Shown here: in pieces, positions 18,214-25,452 of the stretch | Layout: every line of letters begins with the position of its first letter | Numbering within the stretch: the stretch's first letter is position 1 | Assembly: GCF_041358175.1 (NCBI RefSeq) | Contig: NZ_JBGKBE010000009.1 | Span: 62,001-126,000 of the forward strand | DNA from: Muriicola sp041358175 | GTDB lineage: Bacteria > Bacteroidota > Bacteroidia > Flavobacteriales > Flavobacteriaceae | Reading direction: 5' to 3' | DNA length: 64,000 nt | Made by a program: the position numbers and the translations under genes | Notes under the pieces: generated by a model | Databases searched by the model: none | What the model was told of the DNA's origin: nothing | The model's input: only the letters and a program-made list of their open reading frames with translations

Positions 18214-19343
18214 TGTTCAGTATTTTGTGCAGTCTCTTCCTTATACACTTTAACAAGCATTCCGGCATATGCACCCACTACGGGTTTGGTTATAATTGTC
18301 TCTCCTTCAGGAACCTCTTTAAGAACAACTTTCTTATCCGAAAAATAGACGGGCTTTACATCAATAAGATCGAGGATAGTATCGCGAACTACAAAAATCT
18401 GATCGTTTTCAAGAAGCAGGTTTCGGTCTATTTCAATAGCGTTGGTCTCCTGTTTAGCATTTAAATTAGCTTCAAGGTACATCCCTTCTTTGAGGTCGTT
18501 ATCGCTGACATCTATAAATGCCTTTATGGTCTGAGTAGCCAGATCTACACTCCCGTTTATTCTGGCGACTTTCCCCTTGTATGTTTTGGTCCTGTCCAGA
18601 TTAACCAGGTTGACAACCTCCCCTACTTTTAAAAGGTCGCTATAGGTCTTGCTTACTGCAACTTCTAACTCATATACATCGGTATTGATAAACTCGCCTA
18701 GTTTTTGTCCTGATCTTACCAGCGTGCCTTCGGTAACCAGTGCCTCTGTGAGAATGCCACTAAAAGGAGCTCTTATTGTATATTTACTCAACCGTTGCTC
18801 CAGATTTTTAACATTAAAATAGGTTGTTAAAATCCCTCGTCCGGATATAAAGAATTTCTCACTTTCAGAGGTCATTTCCGGGAATGGGGGCGTGGTTTTA
18901 TCAAGATCAAAGCCCGAAAGATAGGCTTGCCATTTAGGATAAAACTCGGGGTAATCCAAACGAAGATCAGGCATTATAGAGGTGATCAGATTGTATAAGT
19001 TGCTTTTGGCAGATTGAACACTGGCATAATATTCGGAGGCATCAATTCGAATGATGGTTTCTCCGGCTCTGTATGGCTGTCCGGCTTTAAATAGCTTATT
19101 CCCTTTTCTGAATACCCCCTGAACTTCCGCATATAGCTCTACTCTTTGTTTCGCGGTAAGATTGCCATTTGCTGGAACAATGATATCTACTGTTCCATTA
19201 TTTACAGTTTGAGTAAAAACGGTCTTTACGGCCTTTTCCACTTTTGGTTTGGGCCTGGTTTTACTTTCAACTATGCTGTTGGATAAAAAAATCCCCAAGA
19301 CTATAATCAGGATTCCTAATATTGATAATATTATTTTTCTCAT
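18210..19343 (-). CDS. RND efflux periplasmic adaptor (membrane-fusion protein, HlyD family)
   Basis: 377 residues. N-terminal anchor (RKIILSILGILIIVLGIFLSNS) followed by the lipoyl/barrel-sandwich halves (VDIIVPANGNLTAKQRVELYAEVQGVF and YTIRAPFSGILTEALVTEGTLVRSGQKLGEFI), a short helical hairpin and a beta-barrel. It links the inner-membrane pump to TolC. The hairpin is short (about residues 100-180), as in many Bacteroidota adaptors. Located 10 bases after marR and overlapping the pump gene. Confidence 0.92.
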   Translation of the reverse strand: MRKIILSILGILIIVLGIFLSNSIVESKTRPKPKVEKAVKTVFTQTVNNGTVDIIVPANGNLTAKQRVELYAEVQGVFRKGNKLFKAGQPYRAGETIIRIDASEYYASVQSAKSNLYNLITSIMPDLRLDYPEFYPKWQAYLSGFDLDKTTPPFPEMTSESEKFFISGRGILTTYFNVKNLEQRLSKYTIRAPFSGILTEALVTEGTLVRSGQKLGEFINTDVYELEVAVSKTYSDLLKVGEVVNLVNLDRTKTYKGKVARINGSVDLATQTIKAFIDVSDNDLKEGMYLEANLNAKQETNAIEIDRNLLLENDQIFVVRDTILDLIDVKPVYFSDKKVVLKEVPEGETIITKPVVGAYAGMLVKVYKEETAQNTEQ

Positions 19344-19353
19344 TGGTGGATTC

Positions 19354-19818
19354 TTAAAGTGTTTTTAATTCTTTGGTAAAATTATCCTGGATCCGTTTTA
19401 AAATTTCAATCATGCGTTTGATTTCCGATTTGCTTAGATCCATCTCCAGGATGTTTATTGCTTTTTGTATGATCGGTCTGGTTTTACGGAAAATTTCCCT
19501 TCCGCTTTCTGTAAGGTAAACCAGGTTAACTCGCCTGTCCTGTTCGTGCTGTCTTTTAATTATATACCCCTTTCTTTCCATCTTCGCCAATAACCTGGCT
19601 AAAGAAGATTTGTCTCTCCAGATTAAATCGGCAATTTCATTTTGGTTAAGTCCGTCATTTTTATTCAATTTCCCAAGAACAATCATTTGTTCTTTACTTA
19701 TGTCCAAACCATGCTGCTGAAAAGCTTCGTGCAAATAGTAATCCGTAATTTTTATGGTTTTGCCTAACCAGGGGCCAAGCGACTTTTCCAAATCTATTTC
19801 CAAGTCGAGTTCTTGCAT
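19354..19818 (-). CDS. MarR-family transcriptional regulator of the efflux operon
   Basis: 154 residues with the winged helix-turn-helix of MarR: LNQNEIADLIWRDKSSLARLLAKMERKGYI (recognition region) and the wing RQHEQDRRVNLVYLTESG with the D.R motif. Dimerising helices flank it. Such regulators repress neighbouring efflux genes until a small aromatic or lipophilic ligand binds. It is the first gene of the unit marR-adaptor-pump-TolC-CPXCG, and a perfect 14-base palindrome lies just upstream. The predicted -7 box ends only four bases before the ATG, which hints at a leaderless message. Confidence 0.92.
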   Translation of the reverse strand: MQELDLEIDLEKSLGPWLGKTIKITDYYLHEAFQQHGLDISKEQMIVLGKLNKNDGLNQNEIADLIWRDKSSLARLLAKMERKGYIIKRQHEQDRRVNLVYLTESGREIFRKTRPIIQKAINILEMDLSKSEIKRMIEILKRIQDNFTKELKTL

Positions 19819-19822
19819 GGGC

Positions 19823-19830
19823 CAAAACTA
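19823..19830 (-). promoter_or_regulatory. Candidate promoter -7 box of the marR efflux operon
   Basis: Reads TAGTTTTG on the minus strand, an exact match to TAnnTTTG. Only four bases separate it from the marR ATG. Confidence 0.5.
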
Positions 19831-19859
19831 GATAATTATCCATTAGTTGCATATGCAAC
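19831..19859. promoter_or_regulatory. Palindromic operator candidate for the MarR regulator
   Basis: Two perfect inverted repeats lie side by side: GATAATTATC at 19831-19840 and GTTGCATATGCAAC at 19846-19859. The larger one has the size and symmetry of a MarR-dimer site and lies immediately upstream of the -7 box, where a bound repressor would block RNA polymerase. That the local MarR protein binds it is inferred from position. Confidence 0.65.
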
Positions 19860-19907
19860 CATAGTTAAATAAATCATAATATTTTAAGGACTTCCTTAGT
19901 GTTAAAA

Positions 19908-19935
19908 CAAAAAAAAAGGGATGTTTTCACATCCC
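19908..19935 (-). terminator. Rho-independent terminator of the leucine-rich-repeat gene
   Basis: Minus-strand hairpin with arms GGGATGT/ACATCCC (19929-19935 and 19918-19924), a four-base loop and a following run of nine T (19909-19917). It lies 30 bases past the stop of the LRR gene. Confidence 0.88.
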
Positions 19936-19964
19936 CTAATTATAGCTAACCAACTTAAAATTGC

Positions 19965-20852
19965 CTATTTATGATCAGGATCATCTTCGTCTTCAAATTT
20001 CGTATCTGCCACGCGGGTTTTCTTAAAATCGATCTCCTTAAAGTTCAACTTGGCTTCTTCTTTGTCGTAGTCAAAGACCAGGAATTGTTTGGTATTCATT
20101 CCTTCCAGGCTTTTGAGAGAATTGAATTTGTTATTCTGTATCTGCAGGATCTCCAGACTGGCTAACTGACTGAATTCTGAAGGAATTGCTCCTTCTAATT
20201 GATTATTAGCAAGGATGAGCTCTTTGAGTTCCACCAGTTGCCCGAATTGTCTTGGAATAGATCCCTGGAGTGTATTTTCAAAAAGTCCCAGGCTTACCAA
20301 ATTAGTCAATTTCCCCAGTTCCTCAGGTATTGCTCCCCTGAGACTATTACTTGAAAGATTGAGTACTCTTAATCGGGCGAGCTGCCCCATGCTTGAAGGA
20401 ATACTTCCGGTGAAGAAATTATTAAAAGCCGTCAATTCTTTCAACTGGCTTAAATTTCCGAGAGTTTCTGGCAGTTCACCTTTAAATCTGTTCATCTCTA
20501 TTTTGAGGACCTCCAGCTTTTCCATACGGGTAATGCTTTCAGGTAATTCGCCCGTCAAACCATTAAATGCAAGATTGAGAACCTTGAGATGAGACAACTT
20601 ATCAAGGGATACAGGCAGTGTACCCTTTAAATTATTTCTGAAGAGATTAATTTCAACAATATGATCACCTTCCACCTTTACCCCGTACCAAGTTTCTACG
20701 GGAGTGGAGAAATCCCATGTTCTTACCCATTCCTTTCCATTAGTACTTTCGTATAGGTCTGTAAGCGCCTTCATCTCCCCTTTAGATACCTTGGCAGTAA
20801 CATAGAGCGCTGAGCTTAACATTAACAGAGAAAGGAATAGTGTTTTCTTCAT
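19965..20852 (-). CDS. Secreted leucine-rich-repeat protein of plant-kinase type
   Basis: 295 residues with a signal peptide (MKKTLFLSLLMLSSALYVTA). The N-terminal cap (ALTDLYESTNGKEWVRTWDFSTPVETWYGV) resembles the LRR N-terminal segment of bacterial and plant proteins. It is followed by about seven 24-residue repeats of the form L..L..L.L..N.L.G.IP..LG, e.g. LTNLVSLGLFENTLQGSIP. The tail is acidic (KFEDEDDPDHK). LRRs make a curved surface for protein binding; the partner is unknown. No C-terminal type IX sorting domain is recognisable. It has its own terminator and is flanked by gaps of 146 and 186 bases. Confidence 0.88.
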   Translation of the reverse strand: MKKTLFLSLLMLSSALYVTAKVSKGEMKALTDLYESTNGKEWVRTWDFSTPVETWYGVKVEGDHIVEINLFRNNLKGTLPVSLDKLSHLKVLNLAFNGLTGELPESITRMEKLEVLKIEMNRFKGELPETLGNLSQLKELTAFNNFFTGSIPSSMGQLARLRVLNLSSNSLRGAIPEELGKLTNLVSLGLFENTLQGSIPRQFGQLVELKELILANNQLEGAIPSEFSQLASLEILQIQNNKFNSLKSLEGMNTKQFLVFDYDKEEAKLNFKEIDFKKTRVADTKFEDEDDPDHK

Positions 20853-20921
20853 TTCGAATTTCTTTTCAGTATTCAGCTCTCACTTACAACAAATCTGATA
20901 CATGAATTAAGAATTACCTTA

Positions 20922-20929
20922 CAAATATA
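20922..20929 (-). promoter_or_regulatory. Candidate -7 box of the LRR gene
   Basis: Reads TATATTTG on the minus strand, matching TAnnTTTG, 69 bases before the LRR start. No TTG at the -33 position was found. Confidence 0.35.
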
Positions 20930-21038
20930 GTTCAAAGTAGAGATTACTTACTTATTTTTCCGACTAACGGTCCTATTTTGTTGTGAAAACCTGAATTTTT
21001 GTGGTGAAATAAAATATGTATTACACAGCCATTGCCGC

Positions 21039-22946
21039 TTATTTTTCGAGTTGTAGGGTAAGATCTTCCCATTGCTGCATCAGGGATTCGAGTTGTTTCT
21101 TCTTTTTTTGATATTTATCGAAGAAATTTGGCTGAGCAATCGTCTGATCATAATTCATCAGCAGTTCATGATCAATCTCAGAAATTTCTTTTTCCAGGCC
21201 ATTGATCTTACTTTCTACCTGACTCAGTTTATTTTTAAGTCCTTTTAATTTCTTCTGATCATGGTATTGATTCAGGGACTTATCTTCATTTTTCTTTTTT
21301 GTTTCCAGCTCCGTTTTCTTTTCAATTGCCCTGAAGTCATTTGCCTTCCGTTCCTCAAGGAAGTAATTGATATCTCCGAGATACTCCTTTATTTTCCTGT
21401 CTTTAAATTCGTAGACCTTATTGGTTAGACCCTGTAGAAAGTCCCTGTCATGTGAAACGACGATGAGTGTCCCCTGAAAATTTATCAAAGCCTGTTTTAG
21501 TACATTTTTAGAAGCAATATCCAAATGGTTGGTCGGTTCGTCCATCACTAGGACATTAAAAGGTTGCAACAACATTTTTGCAAGGGCCAGTCTGTTGCGT
21601 TCCCCTCCTGAGAGCACCTTCACATATTTTTCCACCTCATCCCCGCTAAAGAGGAAAGAGCCTAAAATATCACGAACCTTACTCCTGTTGGTTTCATTGG
21701 CAGCATCAATCATGGTGTCTAGTACAGTTTTATTTCCATCAAGGTATTCTGCCTGATTCTGGGCAAAGTAGCCGATCTGAACATTGTGTCCCAATTTGAG
21801 TTCCCCCTGGAAATCGATCTCCTCTACCATAATTTTGGCCAGGGTAGTTTTCCCCTGTCCATTCTGTCCTACAAAAGCCGTTTTACTATCGCGTTCTAAA
21901 AGTAAATTGATGTCATTCAAAACTTCTTTGGAACCGTAATTCTTGGTGATGCCATTCATTTCTGCCACTACCTTCCCAGGAGTCACCGATACCGGGAAGC
22001 GCAGTTTTAAAACACTTTTATCCGTTTGATCCACTTCAATGCGGTCCATTCGGTCCAATTTTTTAATCAGCGATTGGGCCATGGATGCTTTAGAGGCCTT
22101 GGCACGAAATTTTTCTATGAGTCGTTCTGCCTGTTGAATCTCCCGCTCCTGATTTTTCTGTGCATTGATTTGCTGCTCCCTGATTTCTTCGCGCAGAACG
22201 AGGAATTTGGAATAGGGTTTATTGTAGTCGTAAATACGGCCCAGCGAGATCTCTATAGTGCGGTTGGTAACATTGTCCAGGAACATCTTATCGTGGGATA
22301 CTATCACTACTGCCCCTGGGAAATTGGTGAGAAATTGTTCGAGCCAGATGATCGATTCAATATCGAGGTGGTTGGTAGGCTCATCTAACAAGAGTACATC
22401 GTTGCTCTGTAGTAACAACTTCGCCAGTTCAATACGCATTCTCCATCCCCCGGAAAATGTATTGGTCTTTTTATCAAAATCTTCCCTTTTAAAGCCGAGG
22501 CCCAAAAGGATTTTCTCTGTTTCGCCCTGGTAGTTATATCCCCCCAGGATCTCGTATCGATGGGTAAAATCATTCAGATCTACCATCAATTGATGGTATC
22601 CTTCGCTTTCATAATCGGTTCTTTCGGCAAGCTGTTCATTGATCTTCTCCAGGCGGCCTTCTACTTCCTGAAGTTCTTTAAATGCCTTATAGGCTTCTTC
22701 AAGTACGGTCTGCCCCTCCTCAAATTCAATATCCTGCCTTAGGAATCCGATGCGTAGTTCCTTGTCGGAAGCTAATGTACCGGTATCAGGAGCCACATCC
22801 TTGGCCAGCAATTTCAGCAAGGTAGATTTTCCGGCCCCATTCTTTCCGATCAGCCCTACACGGTCACCTGGGTTCAGACGGAACGAAATTTCCTCGAAGA
22901 GAACTTCACCTGAAAATGAAACGGAAAGATTATGGACATTTAACAT
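21039..22946 (-). CDS. ABC-F family ATPase
   Basis: 635 residues, two ABC nucleotide-binding domains and no membrane helices. Walker A motifs GKNGAGKS (near residue 36) and GQNGQGKT (near 360), signatures FSGGWRMRIELAKLL and LSGGERNRLALAKMLL, and Walker B segments LLLDEPTNHLD and LVMDEPTNHLD are intact. The linker between domains (about 240-320) is long and charged, and a coiled-coil C-terminal extension (about 520-635) is present, as in Uup/YdiF-type proteins. ABC-F proteins act on the ribosome in translation or antibiotic protection. Divergent from the DUF983 gene. Confidence 0.92.
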   Translation of the reverse strand: MLNVHNLSVSFSGEVLFEEISFRLNPGDRVGLIGKNGAGKSTLLKLLAKDVAPDTGTLASDKELRIGFLRQDIEFEEGQTVLEEAYKAFKELQEVEGRLEKINEQLAERTDYESEGYHQLMVDLNDFTHRYEILGGYNYQGETEKILLGLGFKREDFDKKTNTFSGGWRMRIELAKLLLQSNDVLLLDEPTNHLDIESIIWLEQFLTNFPGAVVIVSHDKMFLDNVTNRTIEISLGRIYDYNKPYSKFLVLREEIREQQINAQKNQEREIQQAERLIEKFRAKASKASMAQSLIKKLDRMDRIEVDQTDKSVLKLRFPVSVTPGKVVAEMNGITKNYGSKEVLNDINLLLERDSKTAFVGQNGQGKTTLAKIMVEEIDFQGELKLGHNVQIGYFAQNQAEYLDGNKTVLDTMIDAANETNRSKVRDILGSFLFSGDEVEKYVKVLSGGERNRLALAKMLLQPFNVLVMDEPTNHLDIASKNVLKQALINFQGTLIVVSHDRDFLQGLTNKVYEFKDRKIKEYLGDINYFLEERKANDFRAIEKKTELETKKKNEDKSLNQYHDQKKLKGLKNKLSQVESKINGLEKEISEIDHELLMNYDQTIAQPNFFDKYQKKKKQLESLMQQWEDLTLQLEK

Positions 22947-22986
22947 GATTGTAACTCGGTTTACAAGGTATGATTAAGCAAAAAAG

Positions 22987-22994
22987 TATCTTTG
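22987..22994 (+). promoter_or_regulatory. Candidate promoter -7 box of the DUF983 gene
   Basis: TATCTTTG, the most common form of the Bacteroidota -7 element, 15 bases before the ATG at 23010. A TTG at -33 is not clear. Confidence 0.55.
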
Positions 22995-23009
22995 CCAAAA
23001 GTTTTGCAA

Positions 23010-23396
23010 ATGTTTAAAAAAGGAAGCAAACTCTACAGCATTTTAACAGGAAGTTGCCCAAAATGCCACAAGGAAAGCATGTACAAGGTACATAATCCTT
23101 ATGTTCCGGGATCCCTTTTTAAGATGAATGAACGGTGTTCCCACTGCAAGACAAAGTACAAAATAGAGCCTTCTTTCTTTTATGGTGCTATGTATGTGAG
23201 TTATGCTGTAGGTATTGCCTTTGCCGTTGCAGCCTTTGTAATCGCCTTTTTCCTATTCAAGGCCAGCCTGCTCAACACTTTTGTCAGCATAGTTGTAACA
23301 CTAATTCTCTTCCTACCAGTTATCATTCGTCTTTCAAGGAATATCTGGATCAATATTTTTATGCATTACGATCCGACGGCAGTCGTAAAATCCTAG
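23010..23396 (+). CDS. DUF983 zinc-ribbon membrane protein
   Basis: 128 residues from the ATG at 23010. A zinc-ribbon-like pair, CPKC near residue 17 and CSHC near 45, is followed by two membrane helices (about 65-88 and 92-112). The order ribbon then SFFYGAMYVSYAVGIAF is the DUF983 layout. An in-frame TTG at 22992 would add six residues but overlaps the -7 box, so ATG is preferred. Function unknown; location inner membrane. Its stop shares four bases with the stop of the converging FAD oxidoreductase gene. Confidence 0.85.
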   Translation: MFKKGSKLYSILTGSCPKCHKESMYKVHNPYVPGSLFKMNERCSHCKTKYKIEPSFFYGAMYVSYAVGIAFAVAAFVIAFFLFKASLLNTFVSIVVTLILFLPVIIRLSRNIWINIFMHYDPTAVVKS

Positions 23397-24448
23397 AATT
23401 TACCAAAGCGTTTTCTGAATCTTTTTATGTCCATTTCCGCAGGAAGCTCTTCTTGATTTTCGATGTAATTGTACAAGGCTTTTGAAGCATATGGAGCGAT
23501 CATTACGCCGCGGGAACCAAAGCCATTGAGAAGATACAGCGATGGGTGGTGGGGATGTTGCCCAACCAAAGGCCTCCTGTCTCCTGTGGTAGGCCTGATT
23601 CCTGCAAGTTGGTCGACCACCTCGTAATCGCATTTTAAAAAGGATCTTAATTTGGCTTCAAGTTCTTCTCTTGCCTCCGGAGTGGGTTCATTAGTCTTGT
23701 CCTCTCGTTTATATGTGGCACCGACTCGATATACGTGATTTCCCTGAGGAATAAGAAATACTGAAGACTTTATGATATGGGTTTCCTTGAGATCAGGAGC
23801 CTTGATCATAAGGTATTCACCTTTGGAACCATTTAAAGGAAGACAGTTAAAATAGGGATTTTGCTTCAGACCATAGCCAAGGGCAAAAACGAGATACCTA
23901 GCTTTAATATTTTTGTAAAGTATATGATCTTCCCCGAAGGCCAAGGAATTAAAATCAAACGATTCATTCCGAAGCAGATTCCGATCGAGAAGATAGTTCC
24001 TGTAGCCTATTTGAAGGAGTTTTGTGTCGACCCTGCCCGTTCTCAATACTTCGCCATAACTGTATTTCGCTTCAATAGCAGGATTGATATTCGATATTAG
24101 TGTGGTAGACATCAGGGGTTCAAGACCCGGCTTATCTGAAGCTTCAAACCATTGGTTTTGCTCTTTTATACTTGTAAATCTTCGCAGAACGCTGAGAGGG
24201 TAATCTAACTGAACACCCAATTTTTCTTCCAGACCGGCATAAAACTGGGGCAAAAGTGCAAGTTGTTCGTGGGCCTTCCACGACAAGTTAAATCTCTTGA
24301 GTGAAACCGGGTTGTACAATCCGCCTGCTACTGTTGAGGCCTTTTGGGACTGATCACTGACAACCATAAACGATTTTCCCTCTTGTTCCAGGGTTTCACA
24401 AAATGAGATTCCAGCCAAACCAAGGCCTGCTACCAGGTAATCAACCAT
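23393..24448 (-). CDS. FAD-dependent oxidoreductase (DAO/glycine oxidase-like)
   Basis: 351 residues. The N-terminal dinucleotide-binding motif is GLGLAGISFCETLE (GxGxxG) after one beta-strand, and the C-terminal FAD-binding segment is LAGIRPTTGDRRPLVGQHP followed by LLNGFGSRGVMIAPYAS, typical of the DAO superfamily. It probably oxidises an amine or amino acid, passing electrons to O2 or a carrier; the substrate is unknown. It lies downstream of gldN on the same strand but behind a strong terminator, and a -7 box is embedded in the terminator's T-run, so it is likely transcribed on its own. Confidence 0.88.
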   Translation of the reverse strand: MVDYLVAGLGLAGISFCETLEQEGKSFMVVSDQSQKASTVAGGLYNPVSLKRFNLSWKAHEQLALLPQFYAGLEEKLGVQLDYPLSVLRRFTSIKEQNQWFEASDKPGLEPLMSTTLISNINPAIEAKYSYGEVLRTGRVDTKLLQIGYRNYLLDRNLLRNESFDFNSLAFGEDHILYKNIKARYLVFALGYGLKQNPYFNCLPLNGSKGEYLMIKAPDLKETHIIKSSVFLIPQGNHVYRVGATYKREDKTNEPTPEAREELEAKLRSFLKCDYEVVDQLAGIRPTTGDRRPLVGQHPHHPSLYLLNGFGSRGVMIAPYASKALYNYIENQEELPAEMDIKRFRKRFGKF

Positions 24449-24452
24449 TGTA

Positions 24453-24460
24453 CAAAAATA
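24453..24460 (-). promoter_or_regulatory. Candidate -7 box of the FAD oxidoreductase gene, fused to the gldN terminator
   Basis: Reads TATTTTTG on the minus strand (TAnnTTTG), formed by the T-run that follows the terminator hairpin and placed four bases before the ATG. It may be chance, because the tract is T-rich. Confidence 0.4.
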
Positions 24461-24462
24461 AA

Positions 24463-24489
24463 AAACGCCGCTTCATAAAAGCGGCGTTT
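24463..24489. terminator. Strong hairpin terminator after gldN
   Basis: Perfect inverted repeat with 11-base arms at 24463-24473 and 24479-24489, GC-rich core CGCCGC/GCGGCG, five-base loop, and a T-run on the minus strand. It ends the gldK-gldN transcript. Confidence 0.9.
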
Positions 24490-24525
24490 CCATTTTATAA
24501 TTGAATTGGAATACTAAAGGAAATT

Positions 24526-25428
24526 CTAATAGGCCCACATATCCTGTTCCCGGTCTCTGATCGCTTCTTTTATACGATTAGATTCAAGTAACTGGAACAA
24601 AGCATTATCAGCGATGTAGTCGTCTATAGTACGATCTCCGTGAACATTGTCCTCCCTGTAGATGGTTGCGTTAAACCTTCTGGCGTTCAACAACATATCA
24701 TATGAGATAGGCTGTGCTGAATTCCGTTGGTTAAACACCTTAGCATCGTGAAGGATTTTCCTGGCACTTGGAAACCAAACCCAGAACAATTCTACCTTGT
24801 TATCGGCAGGATTCATAGATTCGTCATCCACGAAGTTTACATCGGGAGCTACGGGAGCTATCCCGAGGAGTCGATACTTCAGTTCTCCCTGGCGCTTGTC
24901 AAAATACCAAATACCTTTAATACGATACTCTTCAATATCTGCGGCGGTTATATCTCTCCTGTTAACATATTCAGGGGAGAGTTCTTCGCCTGCATTGATC
25001 TGTTCGTATCCGAGATCAGTTGTATCTATCCTTGTCAGGGTTGCTTTCAGATCTTCAAACTTCCTTTTTTCAGTGAAGTATGAGTCAACGTAAACATCTG
25101 TCAACTTGCCGTTCTTGATGTTTTTTAAGAAAACATCGTAAAGCGATCTCCTGTCGGCTCCGATATCAATTGTATCGGTAGGATAATAGAGGGGAAAATT
25201 CACCCGCTCATCAAGGTCGATCACCTCCCATATGGTCTTAGACCAGAGAATATCTCTGTCGTCCACATAACCATAATCCAAAGGAACATCATCATCCATC
25301 GCCAACTGGTTAGCTGTTTTCTTTCCGATATCCTGTGGCTTTTTGGCATTTAAAATATTTGCCTGGGCCATGATTGAAATCGGTAGCAGAGAAACGGCTC
25401 CAACTAGTATTACATTCTTCCAATTCAT
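24526..25428 (-). CDS. gldN: GldN, type IX secretion/gliding motility periplasmic protein
   Basis: About 300 residues from the ATG at 25428, which begins a signal peptide (MNWKNVILVGAVSLLPISIMAQ). A start at 25449 would add seven residues and is less likely. The body has the GldN-family features ILWSKTIWEVIDLDERVNFPLYYPT near residue 60 and PVAPDVNFVDDESMNPADNKVELFWVWFPSAR. GldN forms with GldK a periplasmic ring of the type IX secretion machine beneath the outer membrane. It is last in gldKLMN; no second copy (gldO) follows. Confidence 0.95.
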   Translation of the reverse strand: MNWKNVILVGAVSLLPISIMAQANILNAKKPQDIGKKTANQLAMDDDVPLDYGYVDDRDILWSKTIWEVIDLDERVNFPLYYPTDTIDIGADRRSLYDVFLKNIKNGKLTDVYVDSYFTEKRKFEDLKATLTRIDTTDLGYEQINAGEELSPEYVNRRDITAADIEEYRIKGIWYFDKRQGELKYRLLGIAPVAPDVNFVDDESMNPADNKVELFWVWFPSARKILHDAKVFNQRNSAQPISYDMLLNARRFNATIYREDNVHGDRTIDDYIADNALFQLLESNRIKEAIRDREQDMWAY

Positions 25429-25452
25429 AAAATTCAATTTTACTAACAATTC

